Counted from the first letter of the stretch, positions 11,636 to 22,518 are shown. The stretch: DNA of 50,000 nucleotides from Theodoxus fluviatilis (GCA_034096865.1 JAWQFJ010001793.1:62580-112579); one strand, 5' to 3'. Notes: generated by a model not told the origin, from the letters alone. A program made the numbers and translations.

Positions 11636-12045
11636 CTACTCTTGCTCCTGCTCCTCCTGCTCCTGCTGCTCCTCCTCATGCTCTTGCTCTTGCTCCTCCT
11701 GCTCCTCTCTTCCTCCTCCTCCTCCTCCTCCTCCTCCTCCTCCTCCTCCTCCTCCTCCTCCTCATGCCCCTCCTCCTCATGCCCCTCCTCCTCCTCCTCC
11801 TCCTCCTCCTCCTCCTCCTCCTCCTCCTCCTGCCCCTCCTCGTCCTGCCTCTCCTGCTCCTTCTCCTCCTCCTGGCCTGCTCCTCCTCCTCCTGCTCCTA
11901 CTGTTCCTCCTCCTGCCCCTCCTCGTCCTGCCCCTCCCTCTCCTTCTCCTGCCCCTGCTCCTCCTCCTGCCTCTACTCCTCCTTCTGCTCCTGCTCCTCC
12001 TTCTGCTCCTGCTCCTGTTTCTTCTTCTCTTCCTTCTCCTCGTCC
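11636..12045. repeat. (CTC/CTG)n pyrimidine tract
   Basis: About 400 bases of CTC, CTG and CCT triplets on the plus strand: a pure CTC core at about 11,708-11,830 and looser GCTCCT/GCCCCTCCT repeats on both sides. Apparent poly-Leu, poly-Pro and poly-Ser proteins are artefacts of the triplet composition. Confidence 0.96.
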
Positions 12046-12246
12046 TCTTCAGGGTCCTGTCTCTATGCAGCAGCAAGAGGCGTCCCTTGAGCGGTGATCC
12101 GCCTCAAGACTCCACAGGGACGCAGTGAAGCTTTCCATTCACCCACAAGACCTTTCAACTGCACGTGGTGCCCATCAAACAGCAGGAGGGACCTCATTCA
12201 AATATCGTAGTAAGTTGCGGTGGGTCTCTTCTAACCCCCAACCCAC

Positions 12247-12510
<264 letters not shown>

Positions 12511-12589
12511 TAGAAACTCCCACATACATAAGACACCCATATCCACTCCCCACTAGGAATTCTGTCCTGTGACCCACACTCTCTCTCTC

Positions 12590-12928
12590 TCATCTCTGGC
12601 CTGACGAAGGAGACGCATCCCAAAGTTTGCCACACTCCAAACGACATTTTTCATGTCCACGAATACATTCAACAAAGAATATACGTTGGTCTAGCTGGTC
12701 ACCATTTATCCTGAAATGAATGACCTTGGTTCCACACCAGTACTTCACCTCTTTCTTTGACCCAAAAATGAGCAGCGGCAGCGCCCTGGCTTTCAGTATT
12801 GCTGATTTTTCTTGTCTGTCTTGGAGAACCCTGTCCCATGTTTGTAAACAATTACTGCCTAGGATGAGTACGTCTACAGCTAGGACATCAAGACCCCCTA
12901 ACTTCAACCAAAGACGCTAGCGACAACA
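12590..12928 (-). other. Open frame of unknown nature, weak retropepsin-like segment
   Basis: A minus-strand frame of about 110 residues is open from a stop near 12,929 down to 12,590. The segment VDVLILGSNCL faintly recalls the D-[IV]-[IL]-L-G-x-D/N-x-L stretch near the C-terminus of retroviral-type aspartic proteases. The catalytic DTG/DSG region is absent, there is no downstream reverse transcriptase, and the start is not a good ATG. It may be a fragment of an LTR element, or simply chance. I do not call it a gene. Confidence 0.2.
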
Positions 12929-13049
12929 CATGGCAATTCCGACAGGTCTCACCAAGGACACATTTCCAAATACCAACGTTAGAAGAAAAGTGCATCAAAT
13001 CCTCTTAATCTATCTAATTGTAATACGGGTACATACTCCTCATTGAAGG

Positions 13050-13520
13050 GCAACTTACTGGCTGTTACAAGACAGGGTTCTGATCATTGTTAATTGAGAG
13101 GGTGTCTAGGGGAAACGCACTGCTATCTTGTAACATTCACTCACCTTTCTCATGTGAAGAATGAAGAGGACAACAGAGAAGATGAGGGCAGACATCGAAT
13201 ACCAAATGACTTTAATAATAATTAAAAAGATGGGCAATGGTTGTTAAATCAACGTGCATGAGTAATACTTATTTAATGCTAATTTAGCCAGCCAGCCTAT
13301 ACTATAAGGCCAAACTTATCTGGAAGGAGAGTTCATGTGAGTCCGCTCCTTGAAAGAATGCCAAAGGGGTCAGAGCTGTTGACCCTGGTGGTCGTTCTTC
13401 AAGGGGTGAGGTTTTGGGCGCTGGGGAGGTGACGATTGACACGAGGGGTGGGTCCTGATAGAAGGGAGGGTTGGAACTGCATCATCTCCCCTCTCGTCCT
13501 TCTTGTCAGGCAAAGCGTAG
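13050..13520 (-). repeat. Dispersed repeat, inverted copy of 19,290-19,695
   Basis: Read on the minus strand, this region matches 19,290-19,695 (+) over roughly 400 bases. Shared stretches include TATAGGCTGGCTGGCTAA, CCAACCCTTCCTTCT and TTTCCCCTAGACA-like sequence. In both places it lies just 3' of a LINE reverse-transcriptase C-terminus, so it is probably that LINE's 3' untranslated region or a repeat captured with it. Confidence 0.8.
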
Positions 13521-13561
13521 ATTCTGGTGAGGGTCTGCCAGGGGGGAAGGAACGGCCATCT

Positions 13562-13790
13562 ACAGTAAACGTCTGGGCATGCGGTGTTCCTCCATGCGAA
13601 TGACATGCCCCACCCATCGGAGTTGGGCCTTGATGAGCATGGATTCGATGCTGGCGCATCCAGCTTGGTCCAGAACCTCAATGTTACTAATGCGATCTTG
13701 CCACTGGATGTCTAGAGTGGAGCGAAGTGCACGCAGATGGATTTTCTCCGGCTTTCTGACGTGCTTTCGATACAAGGTCGACGTGTCCGT
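13562..13790 (-). mobile_element. Non-LTR retrotransposon ORF2 C-terminal fragment
   Basis: The minus strand encodes about 71 residues starting YRKHVRK and containing KAQLRWVGHVIRM, the hallmark C-terminal motif of a metazoan non-LTR reverse-transcriptase family often annotated as endonuclease-reverse transcriptase. The related fragment at 18,540-19,214 (+) is longer. Here the frame stops at RRLL before the GEL..GKR region. Nothing of the endonuclease or the RT catalytic core is present, so this is a dead 5'-truncated copy. The clade (RTE-like) is a tentative inference from the motif. Confidence 0.85.
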
Positions 13791-13915
13791 GATAGGATGG
13801 AAGGGAGGACCACTGCTCCATGCATTATTTTATCTCCTTTGACAATTTACTAGGCCATACATCTTTGCCGCCTTTGAAAAGCGGTTCAGCATGAAATGTA
13901 GGTCTCATTACACAT

Positions 13916-13952
13916 TCATGCGCACACGCACACGCATTCACGAGCGCGCAAA

Positions 13953-13987
<35 letters not shown>

Positions 13988-14146
13988 CCGCTCACTCATA
14001 CAGGCACATGTATGCAGAAGCACTCACGCATAGTCTTGTCACATAAATACACATGCACAGTCGTCAGTGCGCACACACGCAAGCGTGCACGCACGCACGC
14101 ACGTAGGCACATACACATGAACACACGCACGCACACACGCACGCAC

Positions 14147-14192
<46 letters not shown>

Positions 14193-14245
14193 TATCACAT
14201 AAATACTCGCACAGTCGTTATCACGCACCGACGCACACAAAAAAG
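13916..14245. repeat. (CA)n / CACG compound repeat
   Basis: Several CA tracts (about 13,950-13,986 and 14,153-14,187) embedded in CACGCA-rich imperfect repeats; TCACATAAATAC recurs twice about 160 bases apart. Confidence 0.95.
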
Positions 14246-14510
14246 GTGGCAGGCACAAATGCATGCAAGACAGTGCCTTGTGACGTTGATTGCAATTCAT
14301 TCTAAGCAAGCTTGTGTGACAAGAGCCTGAAACAAAGACTAGACCACTACTGCTCTCATTGGTTCTGTTGCGGAAAGGTGGCCACTTTCTTTCAGGGGCC
14401 CTCCCAGCTTAATCCAGGAAAGTAGAGGATGGAACGTTCCGGCAGCTAAAAAACTGAGTTCTCTCTTAACTGTCGCACATCGCTACTCCCATGATTTGAC
14501 GATTTTCTTG

Positions 14511-14595
14511 ACTCCATTGCACTCTGCTTCATCTCTGCAACGATGTAGCAGGCTCAGGAGTTTTGATTGGTCGGTTTCTTTAATTACCTAAAAAG
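14511..14595. repeat. Inverted-repeat arm, partner at about 16,195-16,290
   Basis: CACTCTGCTTCATCTCTGC and GATGTAGCAG followed by CTCAGGAGTTTTGATTGG occur here and, reverse-complemented with about 90% identity, at 16,195-16,290. Either two opposite copies of one dispersed repeat or the ends of a 1.7-kb element. No transposase is seen between them. Confidence 0.75.
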
Positions 14596-14599
14596 CACG

Positions 14600-15540
14600 T
14601 TACCATCAAAATAAGAGAGTTTTGGAGGCCCTGTTTGCATACATGAATACACAAAATGATTTCACATTCAGCTAGATCCCTCTTGATCGAATAGACAACT
14701 TCATAAAAGCATTAAGTTGAAAATCATAAATAACAAAAGGGAGATAACCATCACAAGTCATAGAGGAAGGTCAATGGAATCCCAAAATGTGTGTCGTCTG
14801 CTACTTCGTTACAGGCATGGGTATAAATGCTGACGTTTACTACAGATATCAAACCAAGACATTCAATCCACTCTGCCACGGTGATGAGAGCACGAAAACA
14901 TTAATTTCTTCGAAATTTGAAAGCAATAGGCACGTTTGCCACTTCCATGGTATGTAAACTCCATGATTCGAAGCATGTTTACCGTGCAAGTCCGTGGAGT
15001 CAGAGACACTATACTATCTCTGGTGGAGTGACTTCCAATTAGTTCGGGTTAGTATGAGCCAATCAAATGCGGCTACGGGTTCTGTGGTTTCATCGTTGCT
15101 AGGCACAGCAAGTGGCGCACTCTAGTGTGAAACAGTTAGAGCGCCTTCTGAGATGCTCTAGCTGCTGCGCGACCTTGACGGGAAGTTGACCTCTGCCACT
15201 GGGTGTAACGTCACCAAAGATTGTATATGAATGATTTTCGACCCTTATGCTTTTATTAAATCGTTTCTTCAATCAAAAGGAATACATTTGAGTGTTAAAT
15301 AATTGTGGTGATTTGTGTGTAGGACGGTGCAATTTATTCATTAGCCGTCCATTTGGTTGTTGCCGCCCGGGCATGTGTTTGTTTATCCTGCGATCTGTTG
15401 GTCAGTAGTTGGAGTCCTGCAAGTTGCAGGTATCCTTGATAAAGAGGCGAGAGATGCGGAGACTGGGTGTAAATAATGCGTGCTTGAGAGACGTTACGTC
15501 ATCAATTGATGTGACGTGAGATTGTGACGGCGGTGAAGAA
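14600..15540. other. Unassigned stretch between the inverted arms
   Basis: No protein-coding resemblance, RNA gene or long repeat was found. Confidence 0.5.
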
Positions 15541-15543
15541 TGC

Positions 15544-15995
15544 GGGACTGGAACTGTAGCGGTGGAAGAAAAAGGAATCATTGTAGACTCTCGAGATGGA
15601 GGACTTAAACAGCCACAAGACGCGTGCAGGTAGATCTGAACTCAGAATTCACGTTGGGGTTTAGCCGTTTGAGAATCTCCGTAAGGCAACAGTGTCGTTT
15701 CTTTTATTTTCGTTGGGCGCGCATGTACTGAGGGACTGGAACTGTAGCGGTGGATGAAAAAGGAATCATTGTAGACTCTCGAGAGCATTCGCCCAGTGCT
15801 TCACAGGACTGTCGTGGTGCCCGTGGAGTCGTTTTGAGGCCTCGGTTTAACTGATTCCCAGCTACCAATATGATGGAGGACTTAAACAGCCACAAGACGC
15901 GTGCAGGTAGATCTGAACTCAGAATTCAATTGGGGTTTAGCCGTTTGAGAATCTCCGTAAGGCAACAGTGTCCTTTCTTTTATTTTCGTTGGGCG
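15544..15995. repeat. Tandem duplication with an 89-bp indel
   Basis: Unit 1 (15,544-15,719) and unit 2 (15,732-15,995) share nearly identical sequence starting GGGACTGGAACTGTAGCGG and ending TTTATTTTCGTTGGGCG. Unit 2 contains 89 extra bases (about 15,784-15,872) exactly between CTCTCGAG and ATGGAGGAC, which are adjacent in unit 1. The segment lacks GT-AG or CT-AC ends at those borders, so it does not look like an intron lost through an RNA copy. Confidence 0.9.
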
Positions 15996-16194
15996 AGCTA
16001 GAATAAACATGTACCCTTCACCAAAAGGAACCCGGTTTTGTCCTGCTACATTGGTGTAGAGAGACGTTCCCCTCTCTATAGCTCCAAGCCTGCGCATGCA
16101 ATGTGTCCATAATTTCCACACCACTCGGACCACTCTTCTACATGTGTATTCAAAGAGGGCCTCCAAAACCCTATACTTTTTATGATAATGTACT

Positions 16195-16290
16195 TTTAAA
16201 GTCATTAAATAAAACCAACCAATAAAAACTCTTGAGGCTGCTACATCGTAGCAGAGATGAAGCAGAGTGCAACGGAACGCAGGGTTGTAA
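16195..16290. repeat. Inverted-repeat arm, partner at 14,511-14,595
   Basis: Reverse complement of the arm described at 14,511-14,595. Two AATAAA motifs on the plus strand (about 16,206 and 16,221) precede it. Confidence 0.75.
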
Positions 16291-16379
16291 AGTGAGGATG
16301 AGCCGCTCCATGTACACGACTTAGAGATTCGTTGAGTTGAGCAAGCGATCTCAATCTTAAATCTAACTTAAGTATCTCC

Positions 16380-16671
16380 ATGCACACGGCCCTTGGTCAT
16401 CAGGTTACCTTTTTGTATCACTCCCACTCCGTCTCAACTCCCTGGGGAGCATGCAACGAGGTGGTGGATGAACGCGCCAAAGTTATCTCTCACAATCTTC
16501 TAACTCAGCCCTCACAGGTACCCGTTTTACTCCTGGGTGGGGAGAAGCAATGTGAGTAAAGCACCTTGCTCAAGAATGCAACTCTAGAATCTGCGCAGCT
16601 TCGAACGCCGCACCCGCCAGCCGCAAGCAACAGCAGGTGAAGCGCGCTAACTGCTCGGCCACAGAGCCCCA
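16380..16671 (-). mobile_element. tRNA-derived SINE
   Basis: On the minus strand the element starts near GGGGCTCTGTGGCCGAGCAG (16,670 downward), with TGGCCGAGCAG resembling a pol III A box. About 40 bases later comes GGCGTTCGAAGCTGC (16,609-16,595), a B-box-like segment. The spacing fits a tRNA-type promoter. The body follows with GCAAGGTGCTTTACTC and ACCCAGGAGTAAAACGGG, motifs I associate with a SINE family widespread in marine invertebrates. The 3' end is not sharply defined. Confidence 0.72.
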
Positions 16672-16688
16672 TAACTTTCTGTAACTAA

Positions 16689-16865
16689 GTAGAAAAGAAG
16701 TACTGGAGACTTTTGTCCAACTTCAAAATTGTATTTCAGAGCTTTCGGGGCCAAGTAGGCTCCTTCTTCAGTGAAGTAAAAGGCTATGTGCGAACGAGTC
16801 TGCCAAATCTGACGTCGCACCACTGATGACGTAATGTCCGATGCCCAGCAACGAAATCCACCTGT
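16689..16865 (-). repeat. 178-bp inverted repeat, left arm
   Basis: Almost perfect reverse complement of 17,195-17,372, separated by about 330 bases. On the minus strand it contains CTGAAGA (16,771-16,765), a short GC-rich hairpin and CGAAAG, an arrangement seen at the ends of Penelope-like retroelements. Confidence 0.93.
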
Positions 16866-17194
16866 ATCACAAAGTAACTAAATAGAAGTGCAAAAATAGA
16901 GTCTAGCCTATAAGGATTAACAGATATACACAAATTGCACTTAGAAATAAAGTACCACAAAACCTAACGTTGCGCTGATAAGCTAACACACCATATCAAA
17001 CCTGCGCAAAGCACGAAATATAAAAGACAATACAATCAAACAAGAGAAGGCGAAAAATTACCGGGATAACACGCAGCAGACTTAATCGAAAGAGGGGTAG
17101 TGGGGGATGCAGTCAGTTAAGGCGCATCTATCTTCAGTGGTCTAGAGAAAGCGAGTTACGCACTCGGCTACATATAAGCACTGTGACAGTTTGA
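16866..17194. other. Spacer between the inverted-repeat arms
   Basis: About 330 bases of A-rich sequence with no open frame of note. No GIY-YIG or reverse-transcriptase coding is present, so if the arms are Penelope-like termini the element is internally deleted. Confidence 0.6.
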
Positions 17195-17372
17195 ACAGGC
17201 GGATTTCGTTGCTGGGCATCGGACATTACGTCATCAGTGGTGCGACGTCAGATTTGGCAGACTCGTTCGCACATAGCCTTTTACTTCACTGAAGAAGGAG
17301 CCTACTTGGCCCCGAAAGCTCTGAAATACAATTTTGAAGTTGGACAAAAGTCTCCAGTACTTCTTTTCTACT
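17195..17372 (+). repeat. 178-bp inverted repeat, right arm (Penelope-like terminus?)
   Basis: Mirror of the left arm. It carries CTGAAGA (17,289-17,295), GGAGCC/GGCCCC able to pair around TACTT with one A-C mismatch, then GAAA (17,314-17,317). CTGANGA-stem II-GAAA is the conserved core of hammerhead ribozymes, which occur in Penelope-like elements. The remaining stems and the NUH cleavage triplet could not be verified by eye. Assignment to Penelope-like elements is an inference. Confidence 0.55.
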
Positions 17373-17577
17373 CGTTTACGAGTCCAACACCGGCCTCCTG
17401 TTTTCTAGATTTCTGTAACTACTTTAGTATGCTTCTTATATATGCCATTGATTTGGCTCCATAAAGAATACAAGTGTCGGTTACTGCCCACACCTTTTTC
17501 TTTTCATGCCATTCATTTACTGAGACAGAGTAGATGCCCAACCTTTTGACATAAGTATCTATGATGCGTCTTTCCAG

Positions 17578-17874
17578 GAAAAAAACGTAAGGCGTCCGAA
17601 ATGCTTCAGGAAGACCCCGAAAACAATGTAAAGGAGGTCCAGAACGAGTTCTCTTCCCCTTGGCCCCAAAGTGACATCATCTTCGTGGTGGAAGGGAGGC
17701 AACTCCATTGCAACAAGGCCGTCCTCAGCATGGTCTCCCCTGTGTTCGAGGCCATGTTTGAACAGGACTTCAAGGAGAAGGCGGCATGTGAAGTGCCTCT
17801 GCCTGAGAAGAAATACGACGACATGCTGGAGTTCTTCCGTTGCATTCATCCCCACTCCAACAAAGACGTCACAG
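17578..17874 (+). CDS. BTB/POZ-domain protein, BTB exon (copy B)
   Basis: Exon encoding most of a BTB/POZ domain, a protein-interaction fold that often dimerises or recruits cullin-3 ligases. An acceptor TTTCCAG precedes 17,578. The frame reads KKRKASE, then ATG at 17,601, so translation may start there or enter from an upstream exon. The core runs SDIIFVVEGRQLHCNKAVLS, VSPVFEAMF, then a helix-rich segment to CIHPHSNKDVT, with the usual His, SP and MF positions of the family. The coding sequence reaches one base past ACA (17,874) and the intron then starts GCATGT: joining that G to the AT at 25,487 gives an uninterrupted frame into DEKLEV. This implies a GC-AG intron of 7,612 bases. The next downstream GT (17,879) would break phase unless another exon intervenes. 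An antisense partial copy lies at 5,815-5,965. The exon has no internal stops and looks functional. Confidence 0.82.
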
Positions 17875-17917
17875 GCATGTGTTGTGTTAGCTTTTCTCTA
17901 AGGCTTTTTATACTGTT

Positions 17918-18050
17918 CAATTTGTTTTTTAAACATGCTTTCAGCGTTGTTTTTAATTCTTATACTTCGCTGTCTTCTCATTCACTTTCCTCACAGATGT
18001 ATGGGCAGGTACAGATATTATGATAACTTTTCTCAAAGACAGTTTGTGCT
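17918..18050. repeat. Diverged direct repeat, partner at 19,690-19,795
   Basis: TTTTTTAAACATG, CAGATGTATGGGCAGGTA and TTTCTCAAAGACAGTTT here correspond to TTTTTTAAACATG, CAGACGTATGTACGGGCAGG and TTTCTCAAAGGCTGTTT at 19,690-19,795. The interval between the two (about 1.6 kb) includes the LINE fragment. Confidence 0.65.
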
Positions 18051-18059
18051 TGTGGCAGT

Positions 18060-18535
18060 TGTGCCTTTCCCCCCAGTTTTGGGAGTGTGGGGGCCGCCCA
18101 GGCCTTAAAAGGTTTGGTTGTTGAGGGACAAGCCGCTCCTTTGGAGTAGTGTGTTGTGGTGAGACGGTGGACAGCGCTAAATGAGAATGACTTGACTGAC
18201 AAAACTTTGACATTGATTACGTCATACAGTGCTTGACTGCGTCATACAGTTCTGGACTGGGTGATGGTTTTTAGAGATAGGGGTGAGATTGGTCTCGGGC
18301 GAGAGGTTGCGCGTTGAACGCGAGTGAAAGACGGATGGAAATGAAACGATCCTCGATCTCAGAATGATGTGATTTGCTTCAAGGACGGAATGTCTGAGCC
18401 TCCCTTATCAGACACAACTTTTGGTGGAGACTTTGAGTGATGAATCGGCACAATGTTGGCTGGCCATAGCTACTACCTACGGTGATAAATATTATGCCGA
18501 TACAGGAAGAAGAACGGTTGACGTCTGCTCGCTAT
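18060..18535. other. Unassigned intronic stretch
   Basis: No gene seen. A short duplicated motif around CGTCATACAGT occurs at about 18,219 and 18,240. Confidence 0.5.
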
Positions 18536-18537
18536 AT

Positions 18538-19268
18538 CTGATGGAAGACTCCGTCCAAACGTTTTTGACCGTCGAGGCATCAAGCTTGCTACCAAACTAA
18601 AGATCTATGCTGCTGTTGTTCTCCCCGCTCTACTCTACGCTTGTGAGACTTGGACTGTGTACAGCCGCCATGTCAAAAAGCCAAATCACTTCCACATGAA
18701 CTGCTTGAGAAAACTGCTGAAGATCAGGTGGCGAGACAAAGTGCCCAACACGGACGTCCTGGCACAGGCTGACATGCCCAGCATTCACACCATGCTCTGC
18801 AAGGCACAACTACGTTGGGCTGGTCACGTCGTACGCATGTCTGACGAGCGCCTTCCTAAAAAGGTGTTCTACGGAGAACTCCTGCAGGGCAAGCGATCCC
18901 TTGGCGGACAAAAGAAGAGGTACAAGGACACCCTAAAAGCCTCTCTGAAGAACTGCTGCATAGAGCCTGACAGCTGGGAGAGTGTTGCTTCTGACCGCTC
19001 TGCCTGGCGCAGTAGAGTCCATGCTGGTGCAGCAGCTTTTGAACAGAGAAGATCGAGTGATGCTGCTGTGTAGCGAGCCACCAGGAAGTCCAGAGCTAGC
19101 AGTTTGTCTTCCCCTGGTCAGCCACCTGCACTTCCCTGTCCACACTGCAACAGACTCTTTCGGGCCCGGATTGGTCTCACCAGCCATCTGAGGACCCACA
19201 ACCAGATGAAATGATGACATCTATGGTCCTCATCGATCCCGATGGACGAACATCATCATCATCATATC
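18538..19268 (+). mobile_element. Non-LTR retrotransposon ORF2 C-terminus and tail
   Basis: A 5'-truncated LINE. The frame from about 18,552 reads GRLRPNVFDRRGIK, then YACETWTVYSRHVKK, KAQLRWAGHVVRM, YGELLQGKRSLGGQKKRYKD and a WRSRVHAGA segment, the typical order at the C-terminus of this reverse-transcriptase family. A TAG at 19,071-19,073 interrupts the frame. In the same frame a C2H2-type finger follows (CPHC, then GLTSHLRTH) up to a stop at 19,212. CATCATCATCAT at 19,250-19,262 fits a simple 3' tail. No endonuclease or RT active-site region is present, so it cannot mobilise itself. It lies in sense orientation inside the BTB intron. Confidence 0.9.
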
Positions 19269-19289
19269 TGATGGACTCCAGCTCCGAGT

Positions 19290-19695
19290 CGCCCTGGCCT
19301 CCTTTGATGACCCACGATGATGCCGTCCCAACCCTTCCTTCTCCCAAGATCCACACCTTGTGTCAGTCGTCACCTCACCCGTTGAACAACACCGCCTGGG
19401 TCAACGGTCCTGACCCCTTCAGCATTCTTGAACTCTCTCTTCCCAGATAAGTTAAACGTTTTAGTATAGGCTGGCTGGCTAAGTTAGGATTGAGTGAATA
19501 TTTAGCAACCACTATCTATGTTTTTAATCATTAGTAAAGTCAGTTGAATTGTGGATGTCTGCTCTCATCTTATCTGTTGTCCAGTTTGTCCTTAACAGCA
19601 GGGAAGATGGGTAAATGTTACAGGATGGTATCGTGTTCCCCTAGACAACCTATCAGTTAAAGTTAATCACTGTACTGGTCCTGTAACAGTGCTGT
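19290..19695 (+). repeat. Dispersed repeat, partner of 13,050-13,520 (inverted)
   Basis: About 400 bases homologous to the minus strand of 13,050-13,520. It follows a LINE C-terminal fragment in both cases. An open frame at 19,211-19,450 is fortuitous. Confidence 0.8.
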
Positions 19696-19964
19696 TGGGT
19701 TTTTTAAACATGTTTTCATTTGCCACGCAGACGTATGTACGGGCAGGTATGTATGTTACAGTAACGTTTCTCAAAGGCTGTTTATGCTGTTGGATATTTT
19801 CACATGCTTTCACTGTTGCACAAATGTATGAGCAGGCGACACAATCAGTCACCAGCATTACCTTGAAAGCACTCCACTCTTGGGCTCGATACCAAGAGGA
19901 CACCATCGCTGTGACCCGCGCTCTTACACGTGTCTTCTGTCGCTCTTTCGCCTGTCTCCCACTG

Positions 19965-21885
19965 TATGTTGTCGTATCCACTCACTATCGAGTATAGTTC
20001 TGTCTGTTGTCGTGTCCACTCACTATCGAGTACACTTCTGTCTGTTGTCGTGTCCACTCACTATCGAGCTCCCACTGTCTGTTGTCGTGTCCAGTCACTA
20101 TCGCGTACACTTCTGTCTGTTGTCGTGTCCACTCTCTATCGAGTAAACTTCTGTCTGTTGCCGTATCCACTCTCTATCGAGTACACTTCTGTCTGTTGTC
20201 GTGTCCACTCTCTATCAAGTACACTTCTGTGTTGTCGTGTCCACTCTCTATCGAGTACACTTCTGTGTTGTCGTGTCCACTCACTATCGAGTACACTTCT
20301 GTCTGTTGTCGTGTCCACTCTCTATCGAGTACACTTCTGTGTGTTGTCGTGTCCACTCTCTATCAAGTACACTTCTGTCTGTTGTCGTGTCCACTCACTA
20401 TCGCGTACACTTCTGTCTGTTGTCGTGTCCCCTCACTATCAAGTACACTTCTGTCTGTTGTCGTGTCCACTCTCTATCGAGTACACTTCTGTGTTGTCGT
20501 GTCCACTCTCTATCGAGTACACTTCTGTGTTGTCGTGTCCACTCACCATCGAGTACACTTTTGTCTGTTCTCGTGTCCACTCTCTATCGAGTACACTTCT
20601 GTCTGTTGTCGTGTCCACTCACTATCGAGTACAGATCTGTCTGTTGTCGTGTCCACTCTCTATCGAGTACACTTCTGTCTGTTGTCGTGTCCACTCTCTA
20701 TCGAGTACACTTCTGTCTGTTGTCGTGTCCACTCACTATCGAGTATAGTTCTGTCTGTTGTCGTATCCACTCTCTATCGAGTACACTTCTGTCTGTTGTC
20801 GTGTCCATTCACTATCGAGTACACTTCTGTCTGTTGTCGTGTCCACTCACTATCGAGTACACTTCTGTCTGTTGTCGTGTCCACTCTCTATCGAGTACAC
20901 TTCTGCCTGTGTTCGTGTCCACTCACTATCACGTACACTTCTGTCTGTTGTCGTATCCACTCTCTATCGAGTACACTTCTGTCTGTTGTCGTGTCCACTC
21001 ACTATCGAGTACACTTCTGTCTGTTGTCGTGTCCACTCTCTATCGAGTGCACTTCTGTCTGTTGTCGTGTCCACTCACTATCGAGTACACTTCTGTCTGT
21101 TGTCGTGTCCACTCTCTATCGAGTACACTTCTGTCTGTTGTCGTGTCCACTCACTATCGAGTACACTTCTGTCTGTTGTCGTGTCCACTCTCTATCGAGT
21201 ACACTTCTGTCTGTTGTCGTGTCCACTCACTATCGAGTACACTTCTCTCTGTTGTCTTATCCACTCTCTATCGAGTACAGTTCTGTCTGTTGTCGTGTCC
21301 ACTCACTATCGAGTGCACTTCTGTCTGTTGTCGTGTCCACTCTCTATCGAGCTCCCACTGTCTGTTGTCGTGTCCACTCACTATCGAGTGCACTTCTGTC
21401 TGTTGTCGTGTCCACTCACTATCGAGTGCACTTTTGTCTGTTGTCTTGTCCACTCACTAACGAGTACACTTCTGTCTGTTGTCGTGTCCACTCTCTATCG
21501 AGTACACTTCTGTCTGTTGTCGTGTCCACTCACTATCGAGTACACTTCTGTCTGTTGTTGTGTCCACTCTCTATCGAGTACACTTCTGTCTGTTGTCGTG
21601 TCCACTCTCTATCGAGTACACTTCTGTCTGTTGTCGTGTCCACTCACTATCGAGTACACTTCTGTCTGTTGTCGTGTCCACTCTCTATCGAGTACACTTC
21701 TGTCTGTTGTCGTGTCCACTCTCTATCGAGTACACTTCTGTCTGTTGTCGTGTCCACTCACTATCGAGTACACTTCTGTCTGTTGTCATGTCCACTCACT
21801 ATCGAGTACACTTCTGTCTGTTGTCGTGTCCACTCTCTATCGAGTACATTTCTGTTGTCGTGTCCACTCACTATGGAGTACACTT
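19965..21885. repeat. 38-bp minisatellite, copy B (about 50 units)
   Basis: Tandem 38-bp units as in 1-256, with a few 34-bp units lacking CTGT and two units with GAGCTCCCACTG instead of GAGTACACTTCTG. Units differ at one place as CACTCACTATC or CACTCTCTATC, and the two types alternate over long stretches. The plus strand of the consensus has no stop in any frame, so a 639-residue frame arises without meaning. Confidence 0.98.
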
Positions 21886-22104
21886 CACTCTGGGACAAAT
21901 CCCGTCGAGGACTCGATCACTCCTGAGGAAGGAGGATATTGCACACGCATCTACCTCTTCGCACTCTAATCTTTTCTGCCTTGCTTCTTCTCACGCCGCC
22001 CGGCTTTATACACCATTTGGAGGCTTTTTAGAGTTATGGAGAACTAACGAACGAACAAACAAACTTTATTTTACAAGGGTAGTGAATTAGGCAATGGTAC
22101 CTTT
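21886..22104. repeat. Flank shared with 257-478
   Basis: Second copy of the sequence that borders the 38-bp array, with a small insertion (TTTTTAGAG near 22,025). After about 22,104 similarity to the window start is lost and resumes at 24,434. Confidence 0.9.
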
Positions 22105-22146
22105 CCTACATTCAGCCCTTGAGGCAAAATATTCAAATGTAGTACA

Positions 22147-22224
<78 letters not shown>

Positions 22225-22275
22225 GAGAAGGGGTAGGAAGGGAAGAGAGAATGAGAGTAAATGGGAGGAGAAAAT

Positions 22276-22326
<51 letters not shown>
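22147..22326. repeat. (GA)n microsatellite, interrupted
   Basis: Two GA tracts (22,147-22,214 and 22,278-22,326) separated by a G run and purine-rich sequence. Confidence 0.97.
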
Positions 22327-22328
<2 letters not shown>

Positions 22329-22518
22329 TAATTATCGCAAGAATTAGACATGTAAACATTCTTAAACATACTAAAATTGATGTAGATAGTGTTAACAGAG
22401 AAACAACATTCAAATATGGAACTTGACGTATCTACAATTACATATACATAAAAACAATTTTCTAAACATCCTAATATTTTAAAAAAACGTACATGAAGGC
22501 CAAAGCCATTTTAGTCCA

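Noticed and set aside
20007..21926. 639-residue plus-strand open frame (SVCCRVHSLSS repeats)
   Set aside because: It is a product of the 38-bp array. The unit has no plus-strand stop in any frame, so frames cycle every 114 bases. No start context, splice sites or non-repetitive domain.
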